From Desulfovibrio sp. (GTDB lineage Bacteria; Desulfobacterota; Desulfovibrionia; Desulfovibrionales; Desulfovibrionaceae): 52,543 nucleotides of DNA. How positions within the stretch are numbered: position 1 is the first letter of the stretch; the number at the start of each line of letters is the position of its first letter. The position numbers were made by a program, and so were the translations under genes. Shown one piece after another: positions 1 to 8,212 of the stretch. The stretch lies in the NCBI GenBank assembly GCA_031276785.1, contig JAISMK010000056.1, forward strand, positions 1-52,543, read 5' to 3'. The notes beneath the pieces are model-generated. The model was not told where the DNA came from. It did not search any database and was given only the letters and a program-made list of their open reading frames with translations.

Positions 1-257
1 CCATTTTGGGTTTTCTCTGCTATTAAAAAAATTTTATATTGAAATGCGGGCGGTGGAGCGCGCAGCGCCGCCGTCCGCTCATGCGCCCGCTCATGCGGTG
101 CGGGCGTTGGCCAGAGAAAGTAAGGCCTGTAATATAAAGTGAAAATGCTCCAGAGACCTCCGGGAGACAAAGCCGCGCTTTCCCGGCAGCCTCTGCCCAG
201 GCGCCGATCCGGAATAAACGGGACCGGAAAAACCGGGTACGTCAAAGGAATTTTCTT

Positions 258-950
258 GTGAACAGCGTGATGGAAGAATTCGCCAATTTGTCCAAGATCA
301 TCGAAATGATTGCGGCGCAAATGGGCTCTGATTGCGAGGTTGTGCTGCATGACATATCCCGAGGTTTTGAGAACAGTATTGTCAAAATCTGTAATGGACA
401 CGTCACCAATCGCAAAGAGGGCGGCTGCGGAACAAACTTCGGCCTTGAAAAACTGATGGGTTCGCCTTCCGAAGATCAGTACAGCTATATATCGCAGATG
501 CAAAACGGGCATCTGCTGAAATCCTCCACTATGTACCTGCGTGATGATCAAGGCGAAATTATCGGAGCCATCTGCATCAATCTCGACATTACAGAATTTG
601 TGGCCGCAATCCATACTATCAATAAATTTGCCGGATTCAACTATGGATCCCCCCAGAAAGACACTCAGGGAGATGAAATTTTCGTCAATAATGTCGGCGA
701 ACTGATCAACCATTTTATCAATGAATGGCAGGGCATACTCGGCAAGCCGGCAGCCACGATGACGCGGGATGAAAAAATCAGGGCTGTCGAGTTTTTTGAC
801 TCGAAAGGAGTTTTCTTGATCACCAGGGCCGGTGATAGAATCAGCGAGTTCCTGCATGTCTCTAAATTCACGTTGTATCAGTACCTTGAGGCCGCCCGGA
901 AAAACTGCGAGCGTCCGGCAGATGCCCCCAAAATTCCAATTCCAGATTAA
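258..950 (+). CDS. YheO-like PAS / HTH transcriptional regulator (DauR-like)
   Basis: 230 aa ORF, GTG start with AAAGGA upstream; N-terminal YheO-PAS-like (CEVVLHDISRG..., LRDDQGEIIGAICINLDIT) and C-terminal HTH (FDSKGVFLITRAGDRISEFLHVSKFTLYQYL). Confidence 0.85.
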   Translation: MNSVMEEFANLSKIIEMIAAQMGSDCEVVLHDISRGFENSIVKICNGHVTNRKEGGCGTNFGLEKLMGSPSEDQYSYISQMQNGHLLKSSTMYLRDDQGEIIGAICINLDITEFVAAIHTINKFAGFNYGSPQKDTQGDEIFVNNVGELINHFINEWQGILGKPAATMTRDEKIRAVEFFDSKGVFLITRAGDRISEFLHVSKFTLYQYLEAARKNCERPADAPKIPIPD

Positions 951-1016
951 TGCGGGATAAAAGCGCGAACCGGAGAAGAGTTGCTTGCCGCCGCCGCAAC
1001 AGCCCTGAGCGCCGTC

Positions 1017-1067
1017 ACTAGTACGCCGTAAATTTATCAGCAATTTTAAATGTTACAGCGTACTAGT
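1017..1067. repeat. Palindrome ACTAGTACGCCGTAA ... TTACAGCGTACTAGT
   Basis: 15-nt arms, 14/15 complementary, about 21 nt loop. Confidence 0.8.
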
Positions 1068-1124
1068 CTACATCTTGGCCGGGCGTCGTCAGAAGGAAGC
1101 TGGGTATTAGACCAATTTCGCTTT

Positions 1125-1165
1125 GAGATGGTTGCAGGCGAGCAAAGCTCGCCTGCAACCATCTC
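1125..1165. repeat. Perfect 19-bp hairpin GAGATGGTTGCAGGCGAGC-AAA-GCTCGCCTGCAACCATCTC
   Basis: Direct reading; perfect inverted repeat with 3-nt loop. Confidence 0.9.
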
Positions 1166-1197
1166 GCGGCAAGGGTTCGCAGGCAAATCCTTGCCGC
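1166..1197. repeat. P5 hairpin GCGGCAAGG...CCTTGCCGC (second copy at 37604)
   Basis: GCGGCAAGGgttcgcaggcaaatCCTTGCCGC; closely matches 37601-37629. Confidence 0.8.
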
Positions 1198-1230
1198 GCA
1201 GTTCAACTTTTTCAAAGTTAAATTGCTCTA
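1196..1230 (+). repeat. P1 palindromic repeat, long form
   Basis: GCGCAGTTCAACTTTTTCAAAGTTAAATTGCTCTA. Confidence 0.85.
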
Positions 1231-1286
1231 TGAGCCGGCAATTAAAGCATTTTTACCCTGGAATGGGAATTATCCTCGAAAAATAA

Positions 1287-1322
1287 GACGGCCCAAGGCT
1301 TTTCTGATTACCTTGGGCCGTC
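1287..1322 (-). terminator. Intrinsic terminator downstream of tRNA-Ala
   Basis: GACGGCCCAAGG...CCTTGGGCCGTC perfect 12-bp stem; on the minus strand followed by TTATTTTTC. Confidence 0.75.
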
Positions 1323-1334
1323 CTGATTTCAAGC

Positions 1335-1410
1335 TGGTGGAGATGAGGGGGATTGAACCCCTGGCCTCGGCGATGCGAACGCCGCGCTCTCCCATCTGAG
1401 CTACATCCCC
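1335..1410 (-). tRNA. tRNA-Ala (anticodon CGC)
   Basis: Minus strand GGGGATG TA GCTCAGATGGGAGAGC G CGGCG TTCGCAT CGCCG ... GGTTCAATCCCC CATCTCC ACCA; cloverleaf with encoded CCA. Confidence 0.95.
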
Positions 1411-1417
1411 AACGTGT

Positions 1418-1575
1418 CTAGGAAACGCTGATTTATTCCGTTTGGCCTGCGTTGCTCGTTCTTTTTGCCGAGGAGCCGGACGGAAGAGTCCAGCCCCGCT
1501 GCCAAAAGAACTCGCGCCTTGCCAAACGAAAAAACTCAGCGTTTACGAAATCCGTTTAATTAGTGCTTCCCTAGA
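1418..1575. repeat. P4 long palindromic element, copy A (MITE-like or structured RNA)
   Basis: TCTAGGAAACGCTGATTTATTCCGTTTGG...CCAAACGAAAAAACTCAGCGTTTACG...TTAGTGCTTCCCTAGA; paralogous to 49312-49455. Confidence 0.8.
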
Positions 1576-1597
1576 GCATTTTGCTTTTGAAACGCTC
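1572..1597 (+). repeat. P1 palindromic repeat, degenerate
   Basis: TAGAGCATTTTGCTTTTGAAACGCTC. Confidence 0.5.
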
Positions 1598-1671
1598 CCT
1601 TCGGCGCTTACGGCGAAACGCGGTTTCGCCTGCGCCTCATGGGCGGGCTGCGGTGCATCCGCCCCGCCGCC

Positions 1672-1699
1672 AGAGCAATTTAAAAGTGAAATTGCTCTA
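1672..1699. repeat. P1 palindromic repeat, short form
   Basis: AGAGCAATTTAAAAGTGAAATTGCTCTA preceded by CCGCCGCC. Confidence 0.85.
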
Positions 1700-1784
1700 G
1701 AATTCTATATTATTTTCCCCCCGGACGCAAGCCCGGAGTTGCTCCGCCGCCGGCGCAACCTCAAGTCGCGGCTTCCCGGAATGC

Positions 1785-3257
1785 TCAGGATGGTTCGCAT
1801 CTGGTTTGTCCCTGCAGGCGGCGGCGCAGGGCGAAACGGGAAATGCCAAGATATTTAGCCGCCTTGACCTGGTTCCCCTGAAAGCGATCCAAGGCCGCCC
1901 GCACCAGGGTATCAATATGGGCCTCCAGATCCAGGCCTTCCTCCGGCAAGGCCAGATCCGGGCGGAGAGGAGGGCTCGCGGACGGAGCGGGCGGTTCCCG
2001 TCCGGCCGCCGGAGAATTCTGTTCCTGGAATTCCAGGTGCTCCAGGCTGAGCGCAGTCCCCTCGTGCAGAAGGACGGCCCGTTCAATGGCATTCTCCATT
2101 TCCCGGATATTGCCCGGCCAGGGGTGCCGCGCCAGAGCGGCCAGGGCCTCAGGGGTTATTTCCCTGAATTTTTTTTTCTTTTTTTTCGCTTCACGGCGCA
2201 GAAAATATTCGGCCAGGGGGAGGATATCCTCCCGGCGTTCCCGGAGTGGGGGAATGCGGATATATCCCACCCGCAGACGGTGGTAGAGGTCGCGGCGGAA
2301 AGATCCCTTTTCCACCATTGCGGCCATGTCCCTGTTGCCAGCGCAGACCAGGCGGGCGGTAAAGGCGCGTTTTTTCATCCCTCCTACCCGGAAAAAGGTA
2401 CGCTCCTGCAAAGCCCGCAGGAGTTTGGGCTGGAGAGAGAGCGGCATTTCCGCCACCTCGTCCAGGAAAAGGGTTCCCTTGCCGGCCTGCTCCAGTTTGC
2501 CCTGGGATCCGCCCGTCCTGCTGCCTGTAAAGGCGCCGGCTTCGTGCCCGAAGAGTTCGCTTTCAAATAATTCGTGAGGGATGGCGGCACAGTTGATGGC
2601 CAGGAAGGGCAGGTCCGTGCTTTCATCCCCGTAGTGGATAGTGCGGGCCACAAGTTCCTTGCCCGTGCCTGTTTCCCCCTCAATGAGCACCGGGACGGAA
2701 GGATCGGTGTGCAGAATCCGGGCTTCGCGCAGGATGGCGCGCATGGCCGGGGATTCGGCGATGATCGGTCCAACGCCGTCAACCTCCCGCAGGCGGTTCC
2801 GGGCTGAGACCAGATCCCGCTGCAGGTCGGCGGTGGTCCGGGATACCTCGTCCTCCAGATGGTGGCGCAATTTGTAGTTTTCCCTGATCAGGGACTGATG
2901 TTCGGCAGAGCGCTCCACCACAGCGGCCAGCTCCCGCGCATTGATGGGTTTGTTCAAGTAGTCGTAAGCTCCCTTGCGCAGGGCATCCACGGCCGTCGCC
3001 ATGTCCCCGTGGCCGGTGATTAGAACCACATCGCTGTCGCCCAGTTCCGGAATTTCCTTCAAGGCGGTTAAAAGGGAGATTCCGTCCATCCCGGGCATGC
3101 GGATATCGGTTATCACCAGAGGATAGAAGTTCTGCCGCGCTTCTTCCAGCGCCTTGAAGGGATCCGGCAAGCCCTGGGGGTCGTGCCCCAGATCCTGCAG
3201 AACCAGACACAGGCTTTGCAGACTGTCCCTGTCATCGTCTACAACCAGAATGCGCAC
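1785..3257 (-). CDS. Sigma-54-dependent response regulator (NtrC/DctD family)
   Basis: REC (VVDDD, ITDIRMPGMDG, NKPI), AAA+ (GETGTGKE, ESELFGHEAGAFTGS, GTLFLDEVAEM), C-terminal Fis-type HTH (NQVKAAKYLGISRFALRRRL). Confidence 0.93.
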   Translation of the reverse strand: MRILVVDDDRDSLQSLCLVLQDLGHDPQGLPDPFKALEEARQNFYPLVITDIRMPGMDGISLLTALKEIPELGDSDVVLITGHGDMATAVDALRKGAYDYLNKPINARELAAVVERSAEHQSLIRENYKLRHHLEDEVSRTTADLQRDLVSARNRLREVDGVGPIIAESPAMRAILREARILHTDPSVPVLIEGETGTGKELVARTIHYGDESTDLPFLAINCAAIPHELFESELFGHEAGAFTGSRTGGSQGKLEQAGKGTLFLDEVAEMPLSLQPKLLRALQERTFFRVGGMKKRAFTARLVCAGNRDMAAMVEKGSFRRDLYHRLRVGYIRIPPLRERREDILPLAEYFLRREAKKKKKKFREITPEALAALARHPWPGNIREMENAIERAVLLHEGTALSLEHLEFQEQNSPAAGREPPAPSASPPLRPDLALPEEGLDLEAHIDTLVRAALDRFQGNQVKAAKYLGISRFALRRRLQGQTRCEPS

Positions 3258-3285
3258 TGGATCCCTCGCTTGAGAACAGAACGCA

Positions 3286-3312
3286 GGGCAATTTTACGGT
3301 GAAATTGCCCTA
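3286..3312. repeat. P1 palindromic repeat, short form; overlaps PBP1A stop codon
   Basis: GGGCAATTTTACGGTGAAATTGCCCTA; minus-strand TAG at 3310-3312 is the PBP stop. Confidence 0.8.
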
Positions 3313-5841
3313 ATAAATTTGTTTCATCCATTCCTCCACCACTCGGAGGTCGTCGTCGCCGCGCTCCAGGGGCTTCCCCGTGACCAGATGGGGGGCCGTC
3401 CCGGCCATGAAGGGCAGAAAATATGTTTCCCGGGAGCCGGCTCCGGCCAGATACCCGGTCTGGGCGTCCACCTGGGAGAAGGAAATTCCCGGAGGCACGG
3501 AAAAATCCTGGGGAGGGTAAAGAGGATCGACCGTCTGGCGGTAGCGGATAAAAATGGGCAGTGCGGCGCGGCCCCCGGTTTCCATGCGGCCCATGGGGGA
3601 GTTGTTGTCGTAGCCCACATAGACGCTGGTTACAAGATAGGGGGAAAAGCCGATGAACCAGGCATCGCGCTCGTCATTGGAGGTTCCTGTCTTGCCGGCC
3701 ACAGGCCTGCCCAGGACGCGGGCGCGGGCGGCGGTGCCGGCGTTGACCACTTCCTTGAGCAGGGTGGCCATGATAAACGCGTTTTGTTCCGAAACGGCCT
3801 CCTGAATATCGGGGTCAAAGGCCACCAGAGAGTGCTGCCAGCAGTCCTGAACCTCCCGGATGATGCGCGGCTTTATGCGCATGCCCTTGTTGGCGAAGGC
3901 GGTATATGCCTCGGCCATGGCCTGGGGGGTGGCCTCATAGCTGCCCAGGCTGACGGCCAGCACATCCGGAATGTCTCCGGGGATGCCGAGTTTTTTGGCC
4001 CGCTCCACAATGGCCGGCATGCCGATCTGCTGGGCGACGCGCACGGTGCAGAGATTGCGGGATTTGGCCAGGGCCGTGCGCAGGAGGATGGGCCCCAGAA
4101 ATTTTCCGTCAAAATTGCCCGGCCGCCACAGCTTGCTGCCGGCTGAGGCGGGCAGGACAAAAGGGGCGTCCAGCAGGATGCTGCCGGCGGTGAGTCCGTG
4201 GTCCAAAGCGGCGGAGTAGACTATGGGCTTGAAGGAGGAGCCGGGCTGGCGTTTGGCCTGGGTGGCGCGATTGAACTGGCTTTCCGGGGAAAAGGCATAT
4301 CCCCCCGCAATGGCCACCAGATCGCCCGAGGCCACGTCAATGGAAGCGACGGCTCCCTGCAGGTCGGGCATCTGTTCCAGGCAGAGAGGAATGGGGTTTT
4401 CCGGGGTCGCCTCCGCGGCGGAGTATGCCTTTTCGGGGCCGTTTTTATCCCCGGGGCGAAAGGGCCGGCTCACCGGGTTGGCCGTGCCCTCGGCTCCTAC
4501 GGCCGAAACCCAGACAACATCCCCCACAGCCAGAACCTTGGCCGCATCCGCAACCCGGCCCGCGGCCTCCGGGGAAATATTGGTGTTGGGGGTGCGGGCC
4601 CAGCCCATGGTCCTGATGTCGATATATCCCCTGTACCGTTCGCCCAGAGCGATTTCGGCCCCGGCCCGGTTCACGGCTGTTACCAGGCCCTTGACCCAGT
4701 TGGCGTTCTCCAGATCCTGAGGCGAGAAGGAAGCCTTGCTCAGAAAGCCGGCGAAGGCGTCCGGAGGCAGTTTCTGCAGGGGGCCGAGCCAGCCCCGGCG
4801 CTGGCAGGCGTCATGCAGTCCGGCGCGCAGGGCGGTTTCCGCCGCCCGCTGATGCACGGGATCCATCGCCGTGTAGACGTGCAGGCCGGCCTCGTAGACC
4901 ACCCGTTCCTCATAGGGGGTGGCGCTCCTCTCTTCCGGAGAGCGGCTGGGATCGTGGGTGGACATGTCCAGGGGTATTTTCTTGTTGCGGACATTTTCCT
5001 CGGTGAAGTAGGCCAGGAGCTGGCGGCGCACTTCCTCCAGATACCAGGATCCCACGGACCAGGAAGGGTCGGGCAGGCTGCGGTAGACCAGAGGCTGGGC
5101 CAGGGCTTTGTCGTACTCCTCGCGGGAGATGAAGCCCTCCCGCAACATGCGGCCCAGTACCCATTCCTGCCGTTCCTTGATGTTTTCAGGTTCCGCAAAG
5201 GGGTTGTTGCGCGAAGGCGCCTTGGGCAGGCCGGCCAGAACGGCGCTTTCGGCCAGAGTCAGTTCCTCCACATGCTTGGCGAAGTATGTCCTGGCCGCGG
5301 CCTCCACCCCGTAGGAACTGTTGCCGAGATAGATCTGGTTCAGATAAATGTACAGAACCTGTTCCTTGGTCAGGTATTTTTCCAGCCTGTAGGCCAGAAT
5401 GGCCTCTTTCAACTTGCGTTCGTAGCTGCGCTCCGGGGTCAGCAGAAGACGTTTGACCACCTGCTGGGTAATGGTGCTGCCCCCTTCCCTGGGGCTACCG
5501 GACAGGAGATTTTTGAGGAAGGCGCGCATTATGGCTTTGAGGTCAATCCCCGGATGCTTGAAAAAGCGGGCGTCTTCCGCCGCCAGAAAGGCCATGGGCA
5601 AATGGGGGGGCATCTGTTCTATGTTCACCAGAAAGCGCTTTTCCCGGAAAAAATAACCCATGACGCTGCCGTCGCGGGCGTACACGGTGGTCACCTGGGG
5701 CGGCCGGTAGTCGGAAACTTTGGTAATGCTGGGCAGATCCTGGGAAGCCCAGAGATACAGCGCGAAAATACCGCCTGCGCCGGCAAGGCCCAGGGAAGTG
5801 AGGGAAAGCAGCGCATAAAAAAGCACGCGTTTCATGGACAT
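3310..5841 (-). CDS. mrcA: Penicillin-binding protein 1A (bifunctional transglycosylase/transpeptidase)
   Basis: GT51 motifs (EDARFFKHPGID, GGSTITQQVVKRLLL) and transpeptidase motifs (RQPGSSFKP, SRNLCTVR, KTGTSND). Confidence 0.95.
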   Translation of the reverse strand: MSMKRVLFYALLSLTSLGLAGAGGIFALYLWASQDLPSITKVSDYRPPQVTTVYARDGSVMGYFFREKRFLVNIEQMPPHLPMAFLAAEDARFFKHPGIDLKAIMRAFLKNLLSGSPREGGSTITQQVVKRLLLTPERSYERKLKEAILAYRLEKYLTKEQVLYIYLNQIYLGNSSYGVEAAARTYFAKHVEELTLAESAVLAGLPKAPSRNNPFAEPENIKERQEWVLGRMLREGFISREEYDKALAQPLVYRSLPDPSWSVGSWYLEEVRRQLLAYFTEENVRNKKIPLDMSTHDPSRSPEERSATPYEERVVYEAGLHVYTAMDPVHQRAAETALRAGLHDACQRRGWLGPLQKLPPDAFAGFLSKASFSPQDLENANWVKGLVTAVNRAGAEIALGERYRGYIDIRTMGWARTPNTNISPEAAGRVADAAKVLAVGDVVWVSAVGAEGTANPVSRPFRPGDKNGPEKAYSAAEATPENPIPLCLEQMPDLQGAVASIDVASGDLVAIAGGYAFSPESQFNRATQAKRQPGSSFKPIVYSAALDHGLTAGSILLDAPFVLPASAGSKLWRPGNFDGKFLGPILLRTALAKSRNLCTVRVAQQIGMPAIVERAKKLGIPGDIPDVLAVSLGSYEATPQAMAEAYTAFANKGMRIKPRIIREVQDCWQHSLVAFDPDIQEAVSEQNAFIMATLLKEVVNAGTAARARVLGRPVAGKTGTSNDERDAWFIGFSPYLVTSVYVGYDNNSPMGRMETGGRAALPIFIRYRQTVDPLYPPQDFSVPPGISFSQVDAQTGYLAGAGSRETYFLPFMAGTAPHLVTGKPLERGDDDLRVVEEWMKQIY

Positions 5842-5952
5842 AAGGGGAGCCGCCGGTTGGATGTTTTGTCAGGGCGCCCGGAACAAGTACATTTTGCGAT
5901 GAGAATATTGCCAATTGTGTCAGAAATTACCCCGCCGCCCGCGACGACAAGC

Positions 5953-6585
5953 TCAAAGGGGCGTTGCTCCGGAAGGCAGACCCCAGTCCCGGCGCAGGGC
6001 TTCGTACAGCGCGCGCGCCTCATCCGGGGTAAGGCCCAGAATCGCCAGCCCTTGCGCCGGCGACCCGGCCCGGCGCGCGATGAGGCAGGTTTCGGGCTGG
6101 AACAGGGTGGCTGTCCTTCCCTGTATCCAGGCCGGGAAGAGCAGACAATACCACGGGCGTACTTGCCTTGGCAAACGGCATCCGTCCTCCCCCAGAAAGA
6201 CGCAGGAGCCGTCCGGGCCAAGACGCAGGCGGAAATGCCCGCCTCCGGGAGGGAAGAGCTTGCGAACCAGATCCCGGTCCAGGGTAAAGAGCCGGCGCAT
6301 GGCCGCCATAAATCCGGGTGTGTTGTCCTCCTCCGCGCAGATGGCGTCGCCGCCGCGCGGAGGGCGGATGGCGGACAGGGGGGAAGCCGGGTAAAGATCC
6401 GCCGCCCCGGCGGAACCCCCGCCACCGGCCAGGGCCGCATGGGGGAGCAACCGTCGCCACTCCGCCTCGGACAGGGGAAAGATCAGGTGGGCCGCCTCCG
6501 GGTCCGTCTTACAGCAGCTCCGCCCCCCGGCCGCGCACCGGGCGCAGAGTTCCCCGCCCCGCGGAAAGATTCCTGCGTGGCACAT
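5953..6585 (-). CDS. YkgJ-like cysteine-cluster protein
   Basis: 210 aa from ATG at 6585 (MCHAGIFPRGGELCARCAAGGRSCC...); cysteine cluster typical of the YkgJ/UPF0153 family. Confidence 0.7.
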   Translation of the reverse strand: MCHAGIFPRGGELCARCAAGGRSCCKTDPEAAHLIFPLSEAEWRRLLPHAALAGGGGSAGAADLYPASPLSAIRPPRGGDAICAEEDNTPGFMAAMRRLFTLDRDLVRKLFPPGGGHFRLRLGPDGSCVFLGEDGCRLPRQVRPWYCLLFPAWIQGRTATLFQPETCLIARRAGSPAQGLAILGLTPDEARALYEALRRDWGLPSGATPL

Positions 6586-6589
6586 AGCT

Positions 6590-8212
6590 CTAATAACGCT
6601 CCCGGCCGGACCTGGGCCAACGGCCTGTGAAACCGTAGGCAGGCAGAAAGCCGAAGGTCCGCCCGGGCTTTCCCCTGTGCAGGGAGGGATAGGCCGAGGG
6701 CCTGTCCGGAAGGGAGGCGAACATATCCCGCAACTGTCGGGGAATGGCGCGCAGGGGCGCGCGGGCCACATACAGGGCGTCCCAGCCGGAGCGGGATCCG
6801 GGGGTTTCCGGCCCGGGATCCCTGCCGGCAGGTATGCGGCCGTTGGGGTCCGGCCAGAAATCATACTGGTTGAGCCGCCGTCCGAAGTCCGCGCAAAAGA
6901 CGACGGGACGGCCGGGAATGTAGAAAGCCAGCTCGGCGGCCACGCCATAGGAGTCGGAAAAGAAAAAGACCTCTTCCGGGCGGGGCATGGCCTGGCGCAG
7001 GGAGTCCAGTTCCCGGCCCAGGTCGCTCCAACCCTTGAGGCGCAGAGTGGGATCAAGAAATTCCGGCAGGGGCAGCAGGCGGGTTAGACCGGCCTGGCCG
7101 TGGACCGCCAGGCCGGCAATCAGGCTGGCGGCCGCGCAGGCTTTCAGGATTCCCCGTCTGCGCATCCGGATTTCGTCCGCTCCCAGGGCGGCCAGGACAA
7201 AGCCCGCGACATAGCTCATGGCCGGCCAGTTGGGGTAGACGCGGGAGTGGAAACTCCAGAGGACAAAGAAGAGCCACAGGGGCCAGAACTGCAGACAGAG
7301 CAGGAGGCGCAGGCGGGAAGCCTCGTCTCCCGCCCCTTGCCCTCGCAGATGGGAAAGGCAGGATCGGGCCAGGCGCGCGCCCTGCCAGAGCATCAGGGCG
7401 AGCCACCAGGGTAGCGCCAGGGCCGCCTGGGAACCCAGAAATTCGGGAACGCGATCCGGGCGCAGCAGGGGCGCGGGATCTGCGCTGGCCGCCCCCAGTC
7501 CGGCCAGCCCCGCCAGATGCCGAAAGGTTACGAAATCATTGCCGGCGTTCCAGGCCAGGCTGGGAGCCAGCCCCAACAGCGCTCCCCCGGACAGGGCCAG
7601 GACGGCGAGCCTCCAGGCGCGGGCGCGGAGCGTCCCCCGGCGGCGCAACAGCCAGCAATAGGCCAGGGCCGGAGGCAGGAAGGCCAGCATGGTGAACTTG
7701 GACAGGACTCCCAGGCAGGCGCAGAGAGCCAGACCCCACAGGGGCCAGCAGGCTCCGGGACGCCCGGTCAGGCCGGTGAGGCAGGCCAGCCCGCCTGTCC
7801 AGCACAGGAGGAGTGGGTTGTCCGTGGTCATGAGCACGCCCCCGACAATGAACATCGGGCTGGAATTGGCGATGAGCAGGGTGGCCAGGGCCAGCCCCGG
7901 CCGGCGCAGGAGGATCCCCAGCCAGGCGTAGATCAGCCCCTGGACGGCCAGGCTGTTAAGAACAGCCCCGAAACGGACTCCCAGTTCCGTATGGCCGAAA
8001 ACTCCGGTCCACAGGGCGATGATCCAGGCAATGAGCGGACCTTTGGAGTAGTATCCGGGTTGGAGGCGGCGGGACCAGTCCCAGTACTGGGCCTCATCCT
8101 GAGCCAGATCCAGTTGTCCGGAAGAGGCTATCCACAGCCGGGCCAGAGTGCAGGACAGGATGATTCCCAGGGCGCAGAGTCCCGGCCGGCGGAGAAAGAA
8201 GGGAACCGGCAT
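6590..8212 (-). CDS. Membrane glycosyltransferase, GT39/GT83 (ArnT-like) family
   Basis: 540 aa polytopic; N-terminal LAQDEAQYWDWSRRLQPGYYSKGPLIAWIIAL motif. Confidence 0.8.
   Translation of the reverse strand: MPVPFFLRRPGLCALGIILSCTLARLWIASSGQLDLAQDEAQYWDWSRRLQPGYYSKGPLIAWIIALWTGVFGHTELGVRFGAVLNSLAVQGLIYAWLGILLRRPGLALATLLIANSSPMFIVGGVLMTTDNPLLLCWTGGLACLTGLTGRPGACWPLWGLALCACLGVLSKFTMLAFLPPALAYCWLLRRRGTLRARAWRLAVLALSGGALLGLAPSLAWNAGNDFVTFRHLAGLAGLGAASADPAPLLRPDRVPEFLGSQAALALPWWLALMLWQGARLARSCLSHLRGQGAGDEASRLRLLLCLQFWPLWLFFVLWSFHSRVYPNWPAMSYVAGFVLAALGADEIRMRRRGILKACAAASLIAGLAVHGQAGLTRLLPLPEFLDPTLRLKGWSDLGRELDSLRQAMPRPEEVFFFSDSYGVAAELAFYIPGRPVVFCADFGRRLNQYDFWPDPNGRIPAGRDPGPETPGSRSGWDALYVARAPLRAIPRQLRDMFASLPDRPSAYPSLHRGKPGRTFGFLPAYGFTGRWPRSGRERY

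Noticed and set aside
1050-1286. 78-aa ORF LHLGRASSEG...FSKLNCSMSRQ
   Set aside because: Composed of intergenic repeat sequence; no support as a gene.
1418-1700. tRNA-associated integrative element next to tRNA-Ala
   Set aside because: No integrase, no direct repeat of the tRNA 3' end, and no cargo; only short palindromic elements are present.
6586-6595. TAGAGC at the GT39 gene stop
   Set aside because: Only the six-base match; no second arm, so treated as chance rather than a P1 remnant.
4198-6630. 810-aa plus-strand ORF
   Set aside because: Antisense to PBP1A and the YkgJ-like gene; no recognisable protein features.
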